From contig JAHEWK010000020.1 in assembly GCA_020740775.1 (NCBI GenBank), positions 310,001-374,000 of the forward strand: a DNA stretch of 64,000 nucleotides, written 5' to 3'. The stretch comes from Ilyonectria destructans (taxonomy: Eukaryota > Ascomycota > Sordariomycetes > Hypocreales > Nectriaceae). Both the position numbers and the translations under genes were made by a program. Shown one piece after another: positions 10,181-22,798 of the stretch (the first letter of the stretch is position 1; every line of letters starts with the position of its first letter). Below the pieces are notes generated by a model that saw only the letters and a program-made list of their open reading frames with translations, searched no databases and had not been told where the DNA came from.

Positions 10181-13100
10181 ATGCCCGACAATGACATTCG
10201 CCTACTTGCCCTTGACGGCGGCGGAGTTCGCGGCCTGTCCTCGCTGATGATTCTACAAAATCTCATGTCTACCATCGACCCCGACTCCCCGCCCAAGCCA
10301 TGCGACTACTTCGATATGATCGGCGGCACCAGCACCGGCGGCCTGATCGCTATCATGCTGGGGCGCCTGAGAATGACGATTGACGAATGCATCACTGCCT
10401 ACACGTCCTTGCCCGACAAGGTGTTCGAAAAGAAGAGCCACAGGGTCAAGATTAACGGCCAGTTCCAGGGCAGATTCGATACTGCGGCGCTGGAGCAGGC
10501 AGTCAAACAAATCCTGGTGGACAACGGCCACAGCGAAGACGCGCTTCTTCAAGATCCCTCCAAAACAGCTTGCAAAGTGTGAGCTTCCAACTCCCTCATT
10601 TCCTTGCGGCATGGCTACCCGACAAGCCTCGTGTGCGCGACGAGCAAAGAAACTGGCGACACAGTGTGCCTAACGAGCTACCGTCCCCGCGGATTGGCTC
10701 ACCTATATGACTCCACCAAGATATGGCAAGCCTGTCGCGCTACGTCTGCCGCGACTACCTTCTTCGATCCAATCGCTATCGGGCCCTTTCAAGAGCAGTT
10801 CGTCGACGGTGCCCTAGGAGCGAACAATCCCGTATACGCGCTTTGGAACCAGGCTCAAGATGTCTGGGGCGACCAGCTGCAGGGCAGTCTTCGGTGCCTG
10901 GTGTCGATCGGGACGGGCGTACCCGCCTTAAGGCCCGTGCGTGATGATGTCCTGGGCATCGGGGCTACCCTAAAGAAGCTCGCGACAGAAACAGAGACAA
11001 CGGCGGAGCAGTTTCGTCGCGACAAATCCAGCCTCGACGATGAAGGCCGCTATTACCGCTTCAACGTTGTCCGTGGTCTCGAGCATGTTGGTCTGGAAGA
11101 GTCGAGGAAGCAGCGCGAGATTGCGGCGGCAACCGGCCGGTATGTCGCGTCGCAGGACGTATTTAAACAGATGAAGGCATGCGCAAACGGCCTTGCGAGA
11201 AAGCAATGTTAGTTAATCCTAGTCTCTGCACGTTCCTATATGATGTTCCCACCTCCCATCGTGGCGTCGCTAATCCATCGTCGCAAGACTTCGGCTCCTA
11301 CAAGACACCCTTTAGCCTGGACGGTGTCCCCGCGTCGAGCAACTTCGTCGACAGGCCGTCCGACACCGCCGATCTAGAGAAATACCTCCTCCCGAGCCGA
11401 TCGCACTCCCGACAGACGAGGAAGGTCTTCGTGCTACACGGACTCGGCGGCGTTGGAAAGACACAGTTAGCTATCGATTTCGCCCGGCGCCACCAAGCTG
11501 TGTTCAGCTCGGTCTTCTGGCTCGACGGCAGGTCGGAGGACCGTCTCAGAGGGAGTATTGCCGGCTGCATCAACCGGATTCCAAAAGGGCAAATTCCCAG
11601 CACAAGCCGGAACCAGTCCGAGGCGCACGGCAAGGACGATCTCGATGCTGCCGTCGCGAGAGTGATGGAATGGCTTGCGCGGCCTGACAACGGCGACTGG
11701 CTCTTGATCTTTGACAATGTCGACCAAGACCACGAGCAAGGCGGGGAGACAGGCGCATACGATTTGAGACGCTACCTACCCGGCGATCATGGGGCAATAC
11801 TGGTCACAACGCGGCTTTCGCGCCTTGCGCAGCTAGGCGAGTCCAGGCGGTTGGCCAAGGTTGATCTAAGTCTCAGCAGGATTATTTTTGGGAAATGGTA
11901 TGGCGGCGAACTCGGTGAGTCTTACTGGCCTTGCTGGCCTTGCACATCAACTGAAGCGTGATGGGAATCTTACTTTATGCTAGGCTCGGACTGTGATCAG
12001 CTCCTCGAGTTGTTAGACGGCCTGCCGCTAGCGCTGGCGCAAGCCGCCTCGTACCTCCGGGAAAAGGGCATCGACGCAACGACGTACGTGCAGATATACA
12101 AACACCAGTGGGACGAGCTGATGGGATCCCGCGATGCATCGAGCCGCCCACTTCTGGATTACGAGCAGGGAAGCATTGCAACAACGTGGATGGTTTCGTT
12201 CAAGGATATTGAGAGCAAGAGCACCGACGCTGCCAGTCTGTTGCGACTCTGGGCCTTTCTCGACAACAAGCAGCTGTGGCACGGTCTACTTGGAGCGGCG
12301 GCAGTGGCGGAAGTGACAGACCGGTGGCCCGATTGGCTCAGGGAGATGGCTCGCAACAAAGTGCGCTTCCTGGACTCTATCGGCCTGCTACTCCGGTACT
12401 CGATGGTCGAAACCCAGGAAGGATCAACAGCCAGCTACTCCATGCACCCGGTGGTGCACAGGTGGGCGTCGTTCTTGGATGGCGAGCAGCAGAAACACGA
12501 GTCGGCAAGGCTGGCGCTCGTGGTGGTCGGTTCCTTGGTGCCGACGCGTGAATCGAGGGAGTATTGGGTCTTCCAGCAGAAGCTTCTCCCGCACGCGGAG
12601 AGGTGCGCAGAGTGGATGCGAGAGGCACTCTCGGACGCGGGTGTTTGGTATATTGGCGATGAACTGGTGATGGTCGCGTTACATAGGCTAGGGAACCTCT
12701 ACTCGGACCAAGGCAAGTTCAAGGAGGCAGAGGAGATGTATGAGCGGGCGCTACAAGGCAAGGAGAAGGCGCTTGGACCTCATCACACATCGACTCTCAG
12801 GACAGTCAACAACTTGGGGAACCTCTACTTAGGCCAAGGCAGGTTCAAGGAGGCAGAGGAGATGTATAAGCGGGCGCTGGACGGCAAAGAGAAGGCGCTT
12901 GGGCCTTATCACACATTGACTCTTGACACAGTCAATAACTTAGGGATCCTCTACTTAGGCCAAGGCAGGTTCAAGGAGGCAGAGGAGATGTATAAGCGGG
13001 CGCTAGAAGGCAACGAGAAGGCGCTTGGACCTCATCACACATCGACTCTCAGGACAGTCAACAACTTGGGTCTCCTCTACTCGGGCCAAGGCAAGTTTAA

Positions 13101-13911
13101 GGGGGCAGAGGAGATGTATAAGCGGGCGCTAGAAGGCAGAGAGAAGGCGCTTGGACCTCATCACATATCGACTCTCAGGACGGTCAACAACTTGGGGAAC
13201 CTCTATAGGGACCAAGGCAGGTTTAAGAAGGCAGAGGAGATGTATGAGCGGGCGCTAGAAGGCTATGAGAAGGCACTTAGACCTCATCACACATCGACTT
13301 TCAACACAGTCAACAACTTGGGGATCCTCTACTCAGGCCAATGCAAGTTCAAGGAGGCAGAGGAGATGTATAAGCGGGCGCTAGAAGGCAGAGAGAAGGC
13401 GCTTGGACCTGGTCATACATCGACTCTCGACACAGTCTACAACTTGGGGATCCTCTACTCAGGCCAAGGCAAGTTCAAGGAAGCAGAGGAGATGTATAAG
13501 CGGGCGCTAGAAGGCAGAGAGAAGGCGCTTGGACCTGGTCATACATCGACTCTCGACACAGTCAACAACTTAGGGGTCCTCTACTCAGGCCATAGCAAGT
13601 TCAAGGAGGCAGAGGAGTTGTATGGGCGGGCCCTATATGGTTTCCAAACCGCTCTGGGACCCAACCATCCTAAATCATCTCTGGTCATGCGCAACATGGA
13701 ATCCTTGCAACGCATCGAAGGTAACACAAGTTACTACTTTCCATTAATTGCTAAAGGCGGCCTAACCGGATTAGCAGAGATAAGCACGAACAAAGAGAGC
13801 AAAGAAGCTAAGTCAACGGGCGGACCGAAAGCGCCAGGACGATTAGCAGCTAAGTTCCGCGGAATCTTCAAATCTCATCGTGTAAAGAGACCGAACGAGT
13901 CGCCTGAATAG
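10181..13911 (+). CDS. NLR: patatin-like phospholipase, NB-ARC, TPR repeats
   Basis: Four exons: 10181-10578, 10627-11207, 11288-11914, 11984-13911 (introns 48, 80 and 69 bp, all GT-AG; total 3534 nt, in frame, 1177 aa). The N-terminal patatin domain has the oxyanion loop DGGGVRG (12-18), nucleophile Ser51 in GTSTG and catalytic Asp193 in DGA, so it should be an active lipid acyl hydrolase. The NB-ARC domain has P-loop GLGGVGKT (378-385) and Walker B WLLIFDNVD (464-472). The C-terminus has eight 42-residue kinesin-light-chain-type TPRs (about 770-1105). Architecture matches fungal incompatibility/immunity NLRs: ligand binding to the repeats drives oligomerisation and turns on the phospholipase effector, damaging membranes and killing the cell (family knowledge). 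No lesion is seen. Confidence 0.92.
12700..13690 (+). repeat. 126-bp tandem repeats encoding eight TPRs
   Basis: Units encode AEEMYKRALEGREKALGP followed by a variable loop and TVNNLGxLYSGQGKFKE. Several adjacent units differ by a few bases only. The variable positions cluster in the same places in each unit, as in fungal NLRs with fast-evolving sensor repeats. Confidence 0.85.
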
Positions 13912-14613
13912 GGATGCCGAAGTATCTGCTCTCTTTAAGATAGAGCTGCACATCCTACATCAATCCATGCCTTCAAGGGTGGGAGGAGTTTAAACTCTTT
14001 TCCGACGATCAAGCCGTTTTGATGATCAAGCGGAGGACGAGTAGTAGCAAGGCCGGATGTGAGATGGCATCCGTAGTTAGTGACCTCTGCGCCTTTGCTC
14101 ATCGAGGGGTTCCTGTGAGATCGTTTGCGGCCACCCGAAACGCGGTGCGGCCGCCTGGGTGAACCTGATCATGGACATAGTTTTGAATTCTTGATGAAAA
14201 GACAGCCAGAGAGCGTTCACGAGCTGGTTTTGCCATTGAATGAAGTTAGCAAGTGCAAGGTCTCACAGGAAGTGCGGTTGGGGAGAGTGGCGGTTAGGTA
14301 GGGCGGGCGTTAGCCAAGCGTTTATTGATGATCATTGCTCAACGGCACTCTTACCACTGTAGACCCTCTCGAATGCCCTTGAAGTCAGTGACCTTTTCGC
14401 GTGCCTTGTGGCAGTCTGAATATCCGTTCGATGTCGGCAGGCTCTACCCCTTTCCCCTCAGGTTGGCTGCACTTGCATGCTGCGGGCGACAAGCTGCGCA
14501 TGATGTGGGCTGCCGTATGTGGCTGTGCAAAGAAATCTGGCTGCCTCACCAGGTCGCCGATAACAAGAGGCACCCCGCCTCGGATTCATTCACGGCAACC
14601 AAAGCACGTAGCC
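13912..14613. other. Intergenic and 5' leader of the HeLo NLR
   Basis: About 700 bp with no convincing gene. A frame upstream of 14614 is open but the residues before Met at 14614 look like translated leader; the HeLo domain begins at the ATG at 14614, which has a good context (tagccATGG). Confidence 0.5.
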
Positions 14614-17600
14614 ATGGCGCTTGTTGGACTGGACTTTGGGATCGCTGGACTTGCCAGCCTCTTCAGCTCCTGCTTAGAAGCCGTCGAGAAGGTGCAGTCT
14701 TACAGGTCTTTCGGGGCTGATTCTCAGGTGCTAGACACCCAGTTCAAGGCTGAAAAGCTCCGCTTCGAGCAATGGGGCCGGCATGTCGGGTTCGACCGAG
14801 GGACGCCGTCGGCCGACCACCACAAGGCTCTCGATGACCCGGACATATCTTCGGCAGTACAGGACCTTTTGCTAATCATCGACAATATTTGCAAGGCAAA
14901 CGGCGCTTCTCGGCGCCCGCTCCTGGCCGGCACCGGGCTTGCTCAAGATGAGTTGTTTCGCGCCAGCCAGGCCCAACCTTCCCGCACCGCACCATCCGAA
15001 TCCAAGAGGCGAAAGCTTGCTTGGGCGTTAGGCGGTAGGGGAGAACGCAGAGAGCAGGTCAACCTGCTCGGGAGGGTCGTGCAGCAATTACACAACTTGG
15101 TTCCTCCTGACGGCGCGAAGGCTACACGGCCGGTACATGGACCAAACTCCGGGGGTACTGATGCCCTTGTGCCCCTACAAGGTACGGACGCGAATCTTGA
15201 GTTGTTGCCGTTCGTGGTGCTGTTCTAACCGAGATTTGCAGGGTCATTCTCACATCACGCTTGGTCTACCGAGCTTCGGCAGATTCTAGCTCGGATAGAC
15301 GGCGAGATCAAAGGTAAGATGACGGACCCCACCATATTCCCGTCCCGAAGCTAACCGGCGAAGCCGAGACTCGACGTGAAGTCCACACCTGGCTGCTTGG
15401 TCGCCACTCTGCCAACGAACTCTACGACGACTCCATCCAGAAGAGGCTGGACGGCACCTGCGACTGGATTCTGAACCAGCCCGCATTTCTCCGCTGGCTC
15501 TCACCCGATTTTCCGGCGGGGACCGCCAAGCTGCTTTGGATTAATGGACCTGCTGGGTTTGGAAAGACGATCCTATGTGCCAGAGTGGTCGAACACCTCT
15601 CCACGCTGGAGACGCCCGTCGCACACTTCTTCTTCTCATCCGACTTTGAGAGCCGCAAGGACCCCTTTGTGGCCATAAGATCATGGATCTCTCAGATGGC
15701 GTCGCGTCACGCGGACGCGTTCGGCTTGGTCCGCCAGAGATGGGAGGCCGAACAGGACCGGGTGGCAACGCGAGCAACCGTCGTCAAGCTAATCCGAGAG
15801 CTCCTCCAGGCCGTACCCGGCTGTACACTGGTTGCCGATGGTCTGGATGAATGCACCGAGCTTGAAAACAGCAGCGTCTCCGTCGCAACCTTTCTCGAGA
15901 CTGTCAAGAAAGCGGTCGTAGATACGACTACCCGGATCTTGATCGTCAGTCGCGACATGCCTGAGATCCGACATGTTCTGAAGGATAATACGAGGGCGGG
16001 ATTTATCGAGTACAAGATATCGCCCGAAGACGTTCGAGCCGACACGGCGTTGTATTCCAAAAGCATCGTCGACAGGAAGCTATCCAACAAGAGCGAAGCA
16101 ATTAAAAGCGAAATTTCCGGGAGAATGGCCGACCGTTGCGAGGGCCAGTTTCTGTGGTTGAAGATGCAGGAGAACCATCTGCGTAGAGGCAAAACCAAGA
16201 AGCAGCTCGAGGACGTTATCGCTAAAACCCCCGTCGGGCTCGAACGCCTCTACGATCGGAATTGGGAGAAAATAGCAGGTCTTGAGGAAGAGGATAAATC
16301 TCGGGCGATTTCCCTGTTACGCTGGGCTGCGTTTGCTCTGCGACCCCTGACGGTTTGTGAGATCACCGAGGCTGTACTTATTCACGAGGACTGCGACGAC
16401 TTCCCGCTCGATGAACTCCCTGACTCGGTTGATGATGACTACATCGAGAGCGAAATACTGGATCTTTGCGGTCCGCTCTTAGAAGTCCGGAGCCAACCCT
16501 CGGAACCTTCCCCAGCATTTAGGACTGTGCACTTGACACATTTCTCGGTCAAGCAGTATCTCCTCTACAACATTCTAGCTCAAGAAAAGCTCCTACTGGC
16601 TAACGAGAGATTGCGGGCTTCCAACGAAGCGATTGAAAGCACTCTACTCGCCAAGTTGTGCCTCCACTACGTCAATTTTCCGCAAGTCTGGCAAGGCACG
16701 CTTCGGGAACCTATGGGCCTTCTTGGGAAGTCGTTCCGAGACTACGCAGCAGGTTCATGGTATCGCCATGCTAACTTGGGTGTGTCAAATGATGCGGATA
16801 TGATCAGGCTTGCAAGTGTGCTGCTTGATCGAACCAATCCCACCTGGAATCCGTGGAGGGAGTGGTTCGATTCAAATGACGAAGAGTTCATGAAAGCAAA
16901 GCCAGCCCAGGAGACTCGGCCGCCCAGCCCTCTATACTACGCATCGAAACTCGGGTTGACGGGCGCAGCAATCTATCTTATCAAGGAACGCAGGTACGAC
17001 GTAAACGAGAAGAGCAGTTTAGGAAGAACAGCTCTTGGAGCTAGCTGTGCGAAAGGGAATGTGACTATCGTGAAGGCACTGCTTGACGCGAAGGCCAACG
17101 TCACGGTTGCCAACCACAACAGTTGGATGCCAGTACATACAGCATCATCGAATGGACACGTCGAGGTGGTCAAGCTGCTTCTCGAGAAGGGGGCCGATAT
17201 CACTGTTGTGACTAAGGACGGAGTGGCACCGCTCCATGGAGCATCATTGAATGGGCACGTCGAAGTGGTCAAGCTGCTTCTCGAGAAGGGGGCTGATATC
17301 ACGGTTGCGACTAAGGACGGATGGACGCCTCTCTATGTAGCATCATTGAATGGGCACGTCGAAGTGGTCAAGCTGCTTCTCGAGAAGGGAGCTGACATCA
17401 CTGTTGCAAGTAAGGACGGATGGACGCCGCTCTTTACAGCAGTATCGAATGGACATGTAGAAGTGGTCGAGTTGCTCCTCGAGAAGGGAGCTGACATCAC
17501 TGTTGCAACTAAGGACGGATGGACGCCGCTCTTTACAGCAACATCGAATGGACATGTGAAAGTGGTCGAGCTGCTCCTCGAGAAGGGGGCTGACATCACT

Positions 17601-20600
17601 GTTGCAACTAAGGACGGAGTGGCACCGCTCCATGGAGCATCATTGAATGGGCACGTCGAAGTGGTCAAGCTGCTTCTTAAGCAGGGAGCCGATATCACGG
17701 TTGCAACCAAGGACGGATGGACGCTGCTGAACTTAGCCTCTGATGGAGGTCATGTCGAAGTGGTCAAGCTACTTCTCGAAATTGGGGCCAGTATCGCGGT
17801 TGCGACTAGGGACGGCGTGGCACCGCTCTATGCAGCATCATTGAATAGGCACGTGGAAGTGGTCGAGCTGCTCCTCGAGAAGGGGGCCAACACTACTGTT
17901 GCGACCAAGGACGGATGGACGCCACTCTATGCAGCATCATTGAATGGATACGTGGAAGTGGCCAAGCTGCTCCTCGAGAAGGGGGCTGACATCACTGTTA
18001 CAACTAAGGACGGATGGACGCCTCTCTATGTAGCATCATTGAATGGAGACGTCGAAGTGGTTAGGCTGCTTCTTGAGAAGGGAGCTGACATCACTGTTGC
18101 GACCAAGGACGGATGGACGCCGCTCTTTACAGCAACATCGAATGGACATGTGAAAGTGGTCGAGTTGCTCCTCGAGAAGGGGGCTGACATCACTGTTGCA
18201 ACTACGGACGGATGGACGCCTCTCTATGTAGCATCATTGAATGGGCACATCGAAGTGGTCAAGCTGCTTCTCGAGCAGGGGGCCGATATCACCGTTGCGA
18301 CTAAGGACGGAGAGGCACCGCTCCATGGAGCGTCATTGAATGGACACGCGGAAGTGGTCGAGCTGCTCCTTGATAAGGGAGCCGACATTACGGTCACAGC
18401 CGAGGACGGATGGACGCCATTGAATGCAGCCTCTGGCAATGGACACGTCGAAGTAGTCAAGCTGCTTCTCGATAGGGGAGCCAACGTCACGGTTGAGACC
18501 GTCGAGGAATGGACACCACTCTTTGCAGCAGCATCGAATGGACGCATCGAGGTGGTCGAGCTGCTTCTCGAGAAGGGGGCCGACGTCACTGTTGCGACTA
18601 AGGACGGAAGGGTACCGCTCTATGGAGCGTCATTGAATGGACACATCGAAGTGGTCGAGCTGCTCCTTGACAAGGGAGCTGACATCACTGTTGCGACCAA
18701 CGACGGATGGACGCCATTAAATGCAGCCTCTGACAGTGGGCACGTCGAAGTAGTCAAGCAGCTTCTCGAGAGGGGAGCCAACGTCATGGTTGAGACCGTC
18801 GAGGAATGGATATCACTCTTTGCAGCAGCATCGAATGGACATATCGAAGTGGTTAAACTGCTTCTTGAGAAGGGGGCCGACGTCACTGTTACGACTAAGG
18901 ACGGATGGACGCCGCTCTATGTAGCATCATCGAATGGACACATCGAACTGGTTGAACTGCTTCTCGAGAAGGGGGCTGATATTACTGTTGCAACTAAGGA
19001 CGGATGGACGCCTCTCTATGTAGTATCATTGAATGGAGACGTCGAAATGGTTAAGCTGCTTCTCGAGAAGGGAGCAGACATCATGGTTGCAACTAAGGAC
19101 AGATGGACGCCAGTACATACAGCATCATCGAATGGACACATTGAGGTGGTCAAGCTGCTTCTCGAGAAGGGGGCCGATATCACTGTTACGACTAAGGACG
19201 GAGTGGCACCGCTCCATGGAGCATCATTGAATGGGCACGTCGAAGTGGTCAAGCTGCTTCTTAAGCAGGGGGCTGATATCACCGTTGCAACCAAGGACGG
19301 ATGGACGCCTCTCCATGTAGCATCATCGAATGGACACGTCGAAGTGGTTAGGCTGCTTCTTGAGAAGGGAGCTGACATCACTGTTGCGACCAAGGACGGA
19401 TGGACGCCGCTCTTTACAGCAACATCGAATGGACATATGGAAGTGGTCGAGCTGCTCCTCGAGAAGGGGGCCGATATCACTGTTGCAACTAAGGACGGAG
19501 AGGCACCGCTCCATGGAGCGTTATTGAATGGACACGTCGAAGTGGTTCAGCTGCTTCTTGAGAAGGGGGCTGACATCACGGTTGAGACCGTCGAGGGATG
19601 GATGCCACTCTATGCGGCATCATGGAATGGACACGTCGAAGTGGTCAAGCTGCTTCTTAAGCAGGGGGCTGACATCACCGTTGCAACCAAGGACGGATGG
19701 ACGCCTCTCCATGTAGCATCATCGAATGGACACGTCGAAGTGGTTAGGCTGCTTCTTGAGAAGGGAGCTGACATCACTGTTGCGACTAAGGACGGATGGA
19801 TGCCGCTCTTTACAGCAACATCAAATGGACATGTGGAAGTGGTCGAGCTGCTCCTTGACAAGGGAGCTGACATCACTGTTGCGACCAACAACGGATGGAC
19901 GCCATTAAATGCAGCCTCTGACAGTGGGCACGTCGAAGTAGTCAAGCTGCTTCTCGATAGGGGAGCCAACGTCACGGTTGAGACCGTCGAGGAATGGACA
20001 CCACTCTTTGCAGCAGCATCGAATGGACACATCGAACTGGTCGAGCTGCTTCTCGAGAAGGGGGCCGATGTCACTGTTACGACTAAGGACGGATGGACGC
20101 CGCTCTATGGAGCATCATTCAATAGACATGGGGAAGTGGTCAAGCTGCTCCTCGAGAAGGGGGCTGACATCACTGTTGCAACTAAGGACGGATGGACGCC
20201 TCTCCATGTAGTATCATCGAATGGACACGTCGAAGTGGTTCAGCTGCTCCTCGAGAAGGGGGCCAACACCACTGTTGCGACCAAGGACGGATGGACGCCA
20301 CTCTATGCGGCATCATGGAATGGACACGTGGAAGTGGTCAAGCTACTTCTCGAACACCCCGATACTGAAGCCACTAGCAAAGACGGCCATGGCCGCACAG
20401 CATTGTTTTTCGCCGCCAGGCAGGGACATCATGAAGTGGTGCAAGTACTACTTGCCAACGGTCCTTCCGCGTCAAATATCAAGGACTGGTATGGTACAAC
20501 ACCTTTATTCGCCGCATCGAGAAACGGCCATACCAAGACGGTAGAGTTTTTGCTCGCCGCCGGCGATGCGTGTGTTGATTCTCAAGATGGGTTTGGCCGA

Positions 20601-20921
20601 ACTTTAATCTGGTGGGCCAGTCGGAGCGGAAACCCTGAACTCCACCAACTTCTCCTCCATCATGCCGAAATGGCAGGCACCCAAATCAGCGCCGACGACA
20701 CTGTCATAAAGATCAGTCCGGTAACGCTCGATCAGAACTCACGTTGGTGTGATGCCTGTACATTATGCATCCCGGTTGGTTGTATATACTACTCTTGCGA
20801 AATTTGTGCTGGCGGCAACTTCGATATCTGCCTGGAGTGCTCTGAGATTGGCGTAAGGTGCCGCGCTGGTTCTCACGCGTTGGTGCGACACGAGCCAGAC
20901 GATACTGTCGATGGTGGCTAG
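14614..20921 (+). CDS. NLR: HeLo-like domain, NACHT, about 38 ankyrin repeats, ZZ zinc finger
   Basis: Three exons: 14614-15181, 15242-15313, 15364-20921 (introns 60 and 50 bp; total 6198 nt, in frame, 2065 aa). The N-terminus (LDFGIAGLASLFSSCLEAV...) is a HeLo-like domain, the membrane-attacking death effector of HET-S-type proteins. The NACHT has P-loop GPAGFGKT (275-282) and Walker B VADGLDEC (Asp372). Winged-helix-like sequence follows (LLRWAAFALRPLTVCEI), then ankyrins (about 736-1980; 33 of about 38 units near-identical), then a ZZ-type zinc finger (CDAC...YSCEIC...FDICLEC, about 2008-2055). Expected role: cytosolic receptor whose repeats read a ligand and release the HeLo effector. It is intact and follows the patatin NLR on the same strand by 702 bp. 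Confidence 0.92.
17124..20393 (+). repeat. 33 tandem 99-bp ankyrin-coding repeats
   Basis: The span is 33 units of 99 bp plus one extra codon in the last unit. The core unit reads WTPLxxAxxNGHVEVVKLLLEKG then ADITVATKDG. Blocks recur at a higher order: for example the pair WTPLHVASSNGHVEVVRLLL plus WTPLFTATSNGH occurs at units 25-26 and 29-30, and units 15-17, 18-20 and 30-32 share the TVETVEE variant in the same order. This shows duplication of multi-unit blocks. Long antisense frames over this region are by-products of the repeat. Confidence 0.9.
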
Positions 20922-21541
20922 CACAGGGCCCTGCGACTAAGCAGACTGGGTTGTCCCTCGCTGCAGACCTAGACAAGGTCCCGTTGGTTTTCTACCATAA
21001 CTCTCGACATTTTACTCCCCGTATGTGCCCCATTATAACGCGGTATGCATCAAGTTAACGACGTGACCTTTCAAGGTTCAGTACCATACCCGCGAATTAT
21101 TATCGGACACGACCTCCCACATCAGAACACAAGCTACACAGTCCATCGCCCTGGATGGAGCGCCTGACCGTGAGTTCTGCTGATGTTGAAGAAGAAGCTA
21201 TGCTCATTCCGGTTAATAGATAGTTTGAGGAGTCATGCGAGAGTCATTGACGATTGAAGGGAGCAGCCGAAATCTTGAAGGACAAATGACCCGGAGGCTG
21301 AATAGGGCCGATAGAATAACGCACATGTTAGTATTATTGCTGTACTGCGATGCAAGCTACGATAATGTTGTAAGATTTATAATGTGGAATTTCGACCTGA
21401 TGTGATAATGATGATGTGATATATCTTGCGGCTTGTATCCCAGTTGCAGGACGAGAAGTGTGATGAAGAACTTTGTCAGGAGATGTAAATGATGAATTAA
21501 GTGATTACAAAGTTAAGGAAGACGATACAGCGGCAACCTAG
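20922..21541. other. Intergenic, no gene seen
   Basis: 620 bp, AT-rich after 21300. Nothing coding is recognised. Confidence 0.5.
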
Positions 21542-21760
21542 ATGATGATACTCCCCTCTGGTACTTGGCTGGATCTCTCTGAGGCTTTATTTCAACTCTC
21601 GGTGATATTTTGGACACATCAAGACCAGGCCGGAAACATGGACTCATCATTTTACAGCAGTCATGGGGATTCAGCGACGTTCTCTTGCCTATCTCACAGC
21701 CTGCCAGTCAACGCCCAAGTTCTCTGGACTGATATGATCAAACTACCGCGAAATCTGCTC
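21542..21760 (+). pseudogene. Decayed fragment related to the 45971-48107 element
   Basis: The frame from 21542 gives LPSGTWLDLSEALFQLSVIFWT, which matches LPQGIRLELSEALLQLSMMFWT of the minus-strand gene at 45971-48107. After a frameshift near 21650 another frame gives HFTAVMGIQRRSLAYLTA against HFVAVLGIHPSSLAYRNA. Similarity then stops and stop codons follow. It is an old, mutated copy of the same repeat family. Confidence 0.6.
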
Positions 21761-22564
21761 GTTAGTCAATTGACGGAATGCGTTGTGACATGGCAAATGT
21801 GGAAAGAACAAGTGGAATGTGATGAATTCGGCGTCTTCGACCTTCGCGAAGATGAAATGTGGCACGTCTTTCAGTCGTGACGGAATCAGTCGGGGACGCT
21901 CCGGATCTGGATCCGCGCGATCCACGGCCAGGTGAACGTCTGTGTGAGTATTTTGAGAATACTGAGGAGCAGAATAAAACCGGATCCCGTGAACCGCTGC
22001 TGCTGGAGAATCACGAAGCCCAAGATGCTGTCGATGTCAAATAAAGTGACCGGATGAGTCTGTTGGGTCCGTTCAGCGTAGAGGCAAGCGTGCTTGGGCT
22101 TGCCATCGAAATGCCGGGTTGTATACCCGGAGAACAACTCTTGCCATTGACTAGGGCTCAGACGCGCTGTCTTACTATAAACTTGGGGTGACAAAATGCC
22201 GGTTATCAAGTGTATGAGGCATGTGACGAGGGAATAGTCGATCAAGTTCGTGGTACTTATATGATCCCTCGGCTGCTATGTGTGCTGCTAGAGATTTTTG
22301 ATACTTCTGACCACCACAACCATGGATTCCCACCAGAAACTGCTGAGTAAACTTCTCCGTGGCATATTCTACGTCAGACCAGGTGTTGTCATTAGGAAGA
22401 TTTGCTTGCTCTTCAGCATAGAACTCTGGACTTTGAGATTCTGTCCGAGCTGCGTGCCCTTCGGCGTAGTGGTCCCACCCTATTTGACAAGTAGGTCAGC
22501 CCCATTTGAAGTCCTGTTAGTGGAATCCAGGAGGCAATTGCGATATAGGTCTTCAGCGCCGCAA
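21761..22564. other. Intergenic, repeat-like, no gene recognised
   Basis: A minus-strand frame around 22000-22200 has a protein-like stretch (HPVTLFDIDSILGF) that I cannot assign. It is probably another repeat relic. Confidence 0.3.
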
Positions 22565-22798
22565 TGTGAAAGGCTGGCCCTGGGTTTGTTCAACGAAAGG
22601 GTGCGGTGGATTGGTCTATCTAAGACTAAGGAGTAGCAAAGGAGAAGGAGCTAAGCTGAGGGTAGCTTACAGTTATAAAGCAGAGCTCTCGCTTGCAGGG
22701 CAGTAGTAGCTAGCAGAAGGGAAGGTCAATCTCTCCTAGCTAGGTCGGGACCGAAACGGCATAGGTCGTGCCCCTATACCAGGCCTCAGCCAATGACA
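22565..22798. repeat. Solo-LTR-like relic abutting the HP1 gene
   Basis: It begins TGTGAAAGGCTGG and ends AATGACA. It shares blocks in order with the sequence at 32910-33155: TTTGTTCAAC, TCTATCTAAGACTAAGGAG, CTCTCGC and AGGCCTCAGCC. No clear target duplication is seen. The right end overlaps the last 13 nt of the HP1 coding region. Confidence 0.5.

Noticed and set aside
10579..10626. Apparent truncation of the patatin domain after 132 residues
   Set aside because: A 48-bp intron restores the frame into the rest of the patatin domain, and the total coding length stays divisible by three.
17333..20074. Several antisense open frames of 90-154 codons across the ankyrin array
   Set aside because: They repeat the same Ser/Thr-rich peptide with 33-residue period and are mirror images of the ankyrin codons.
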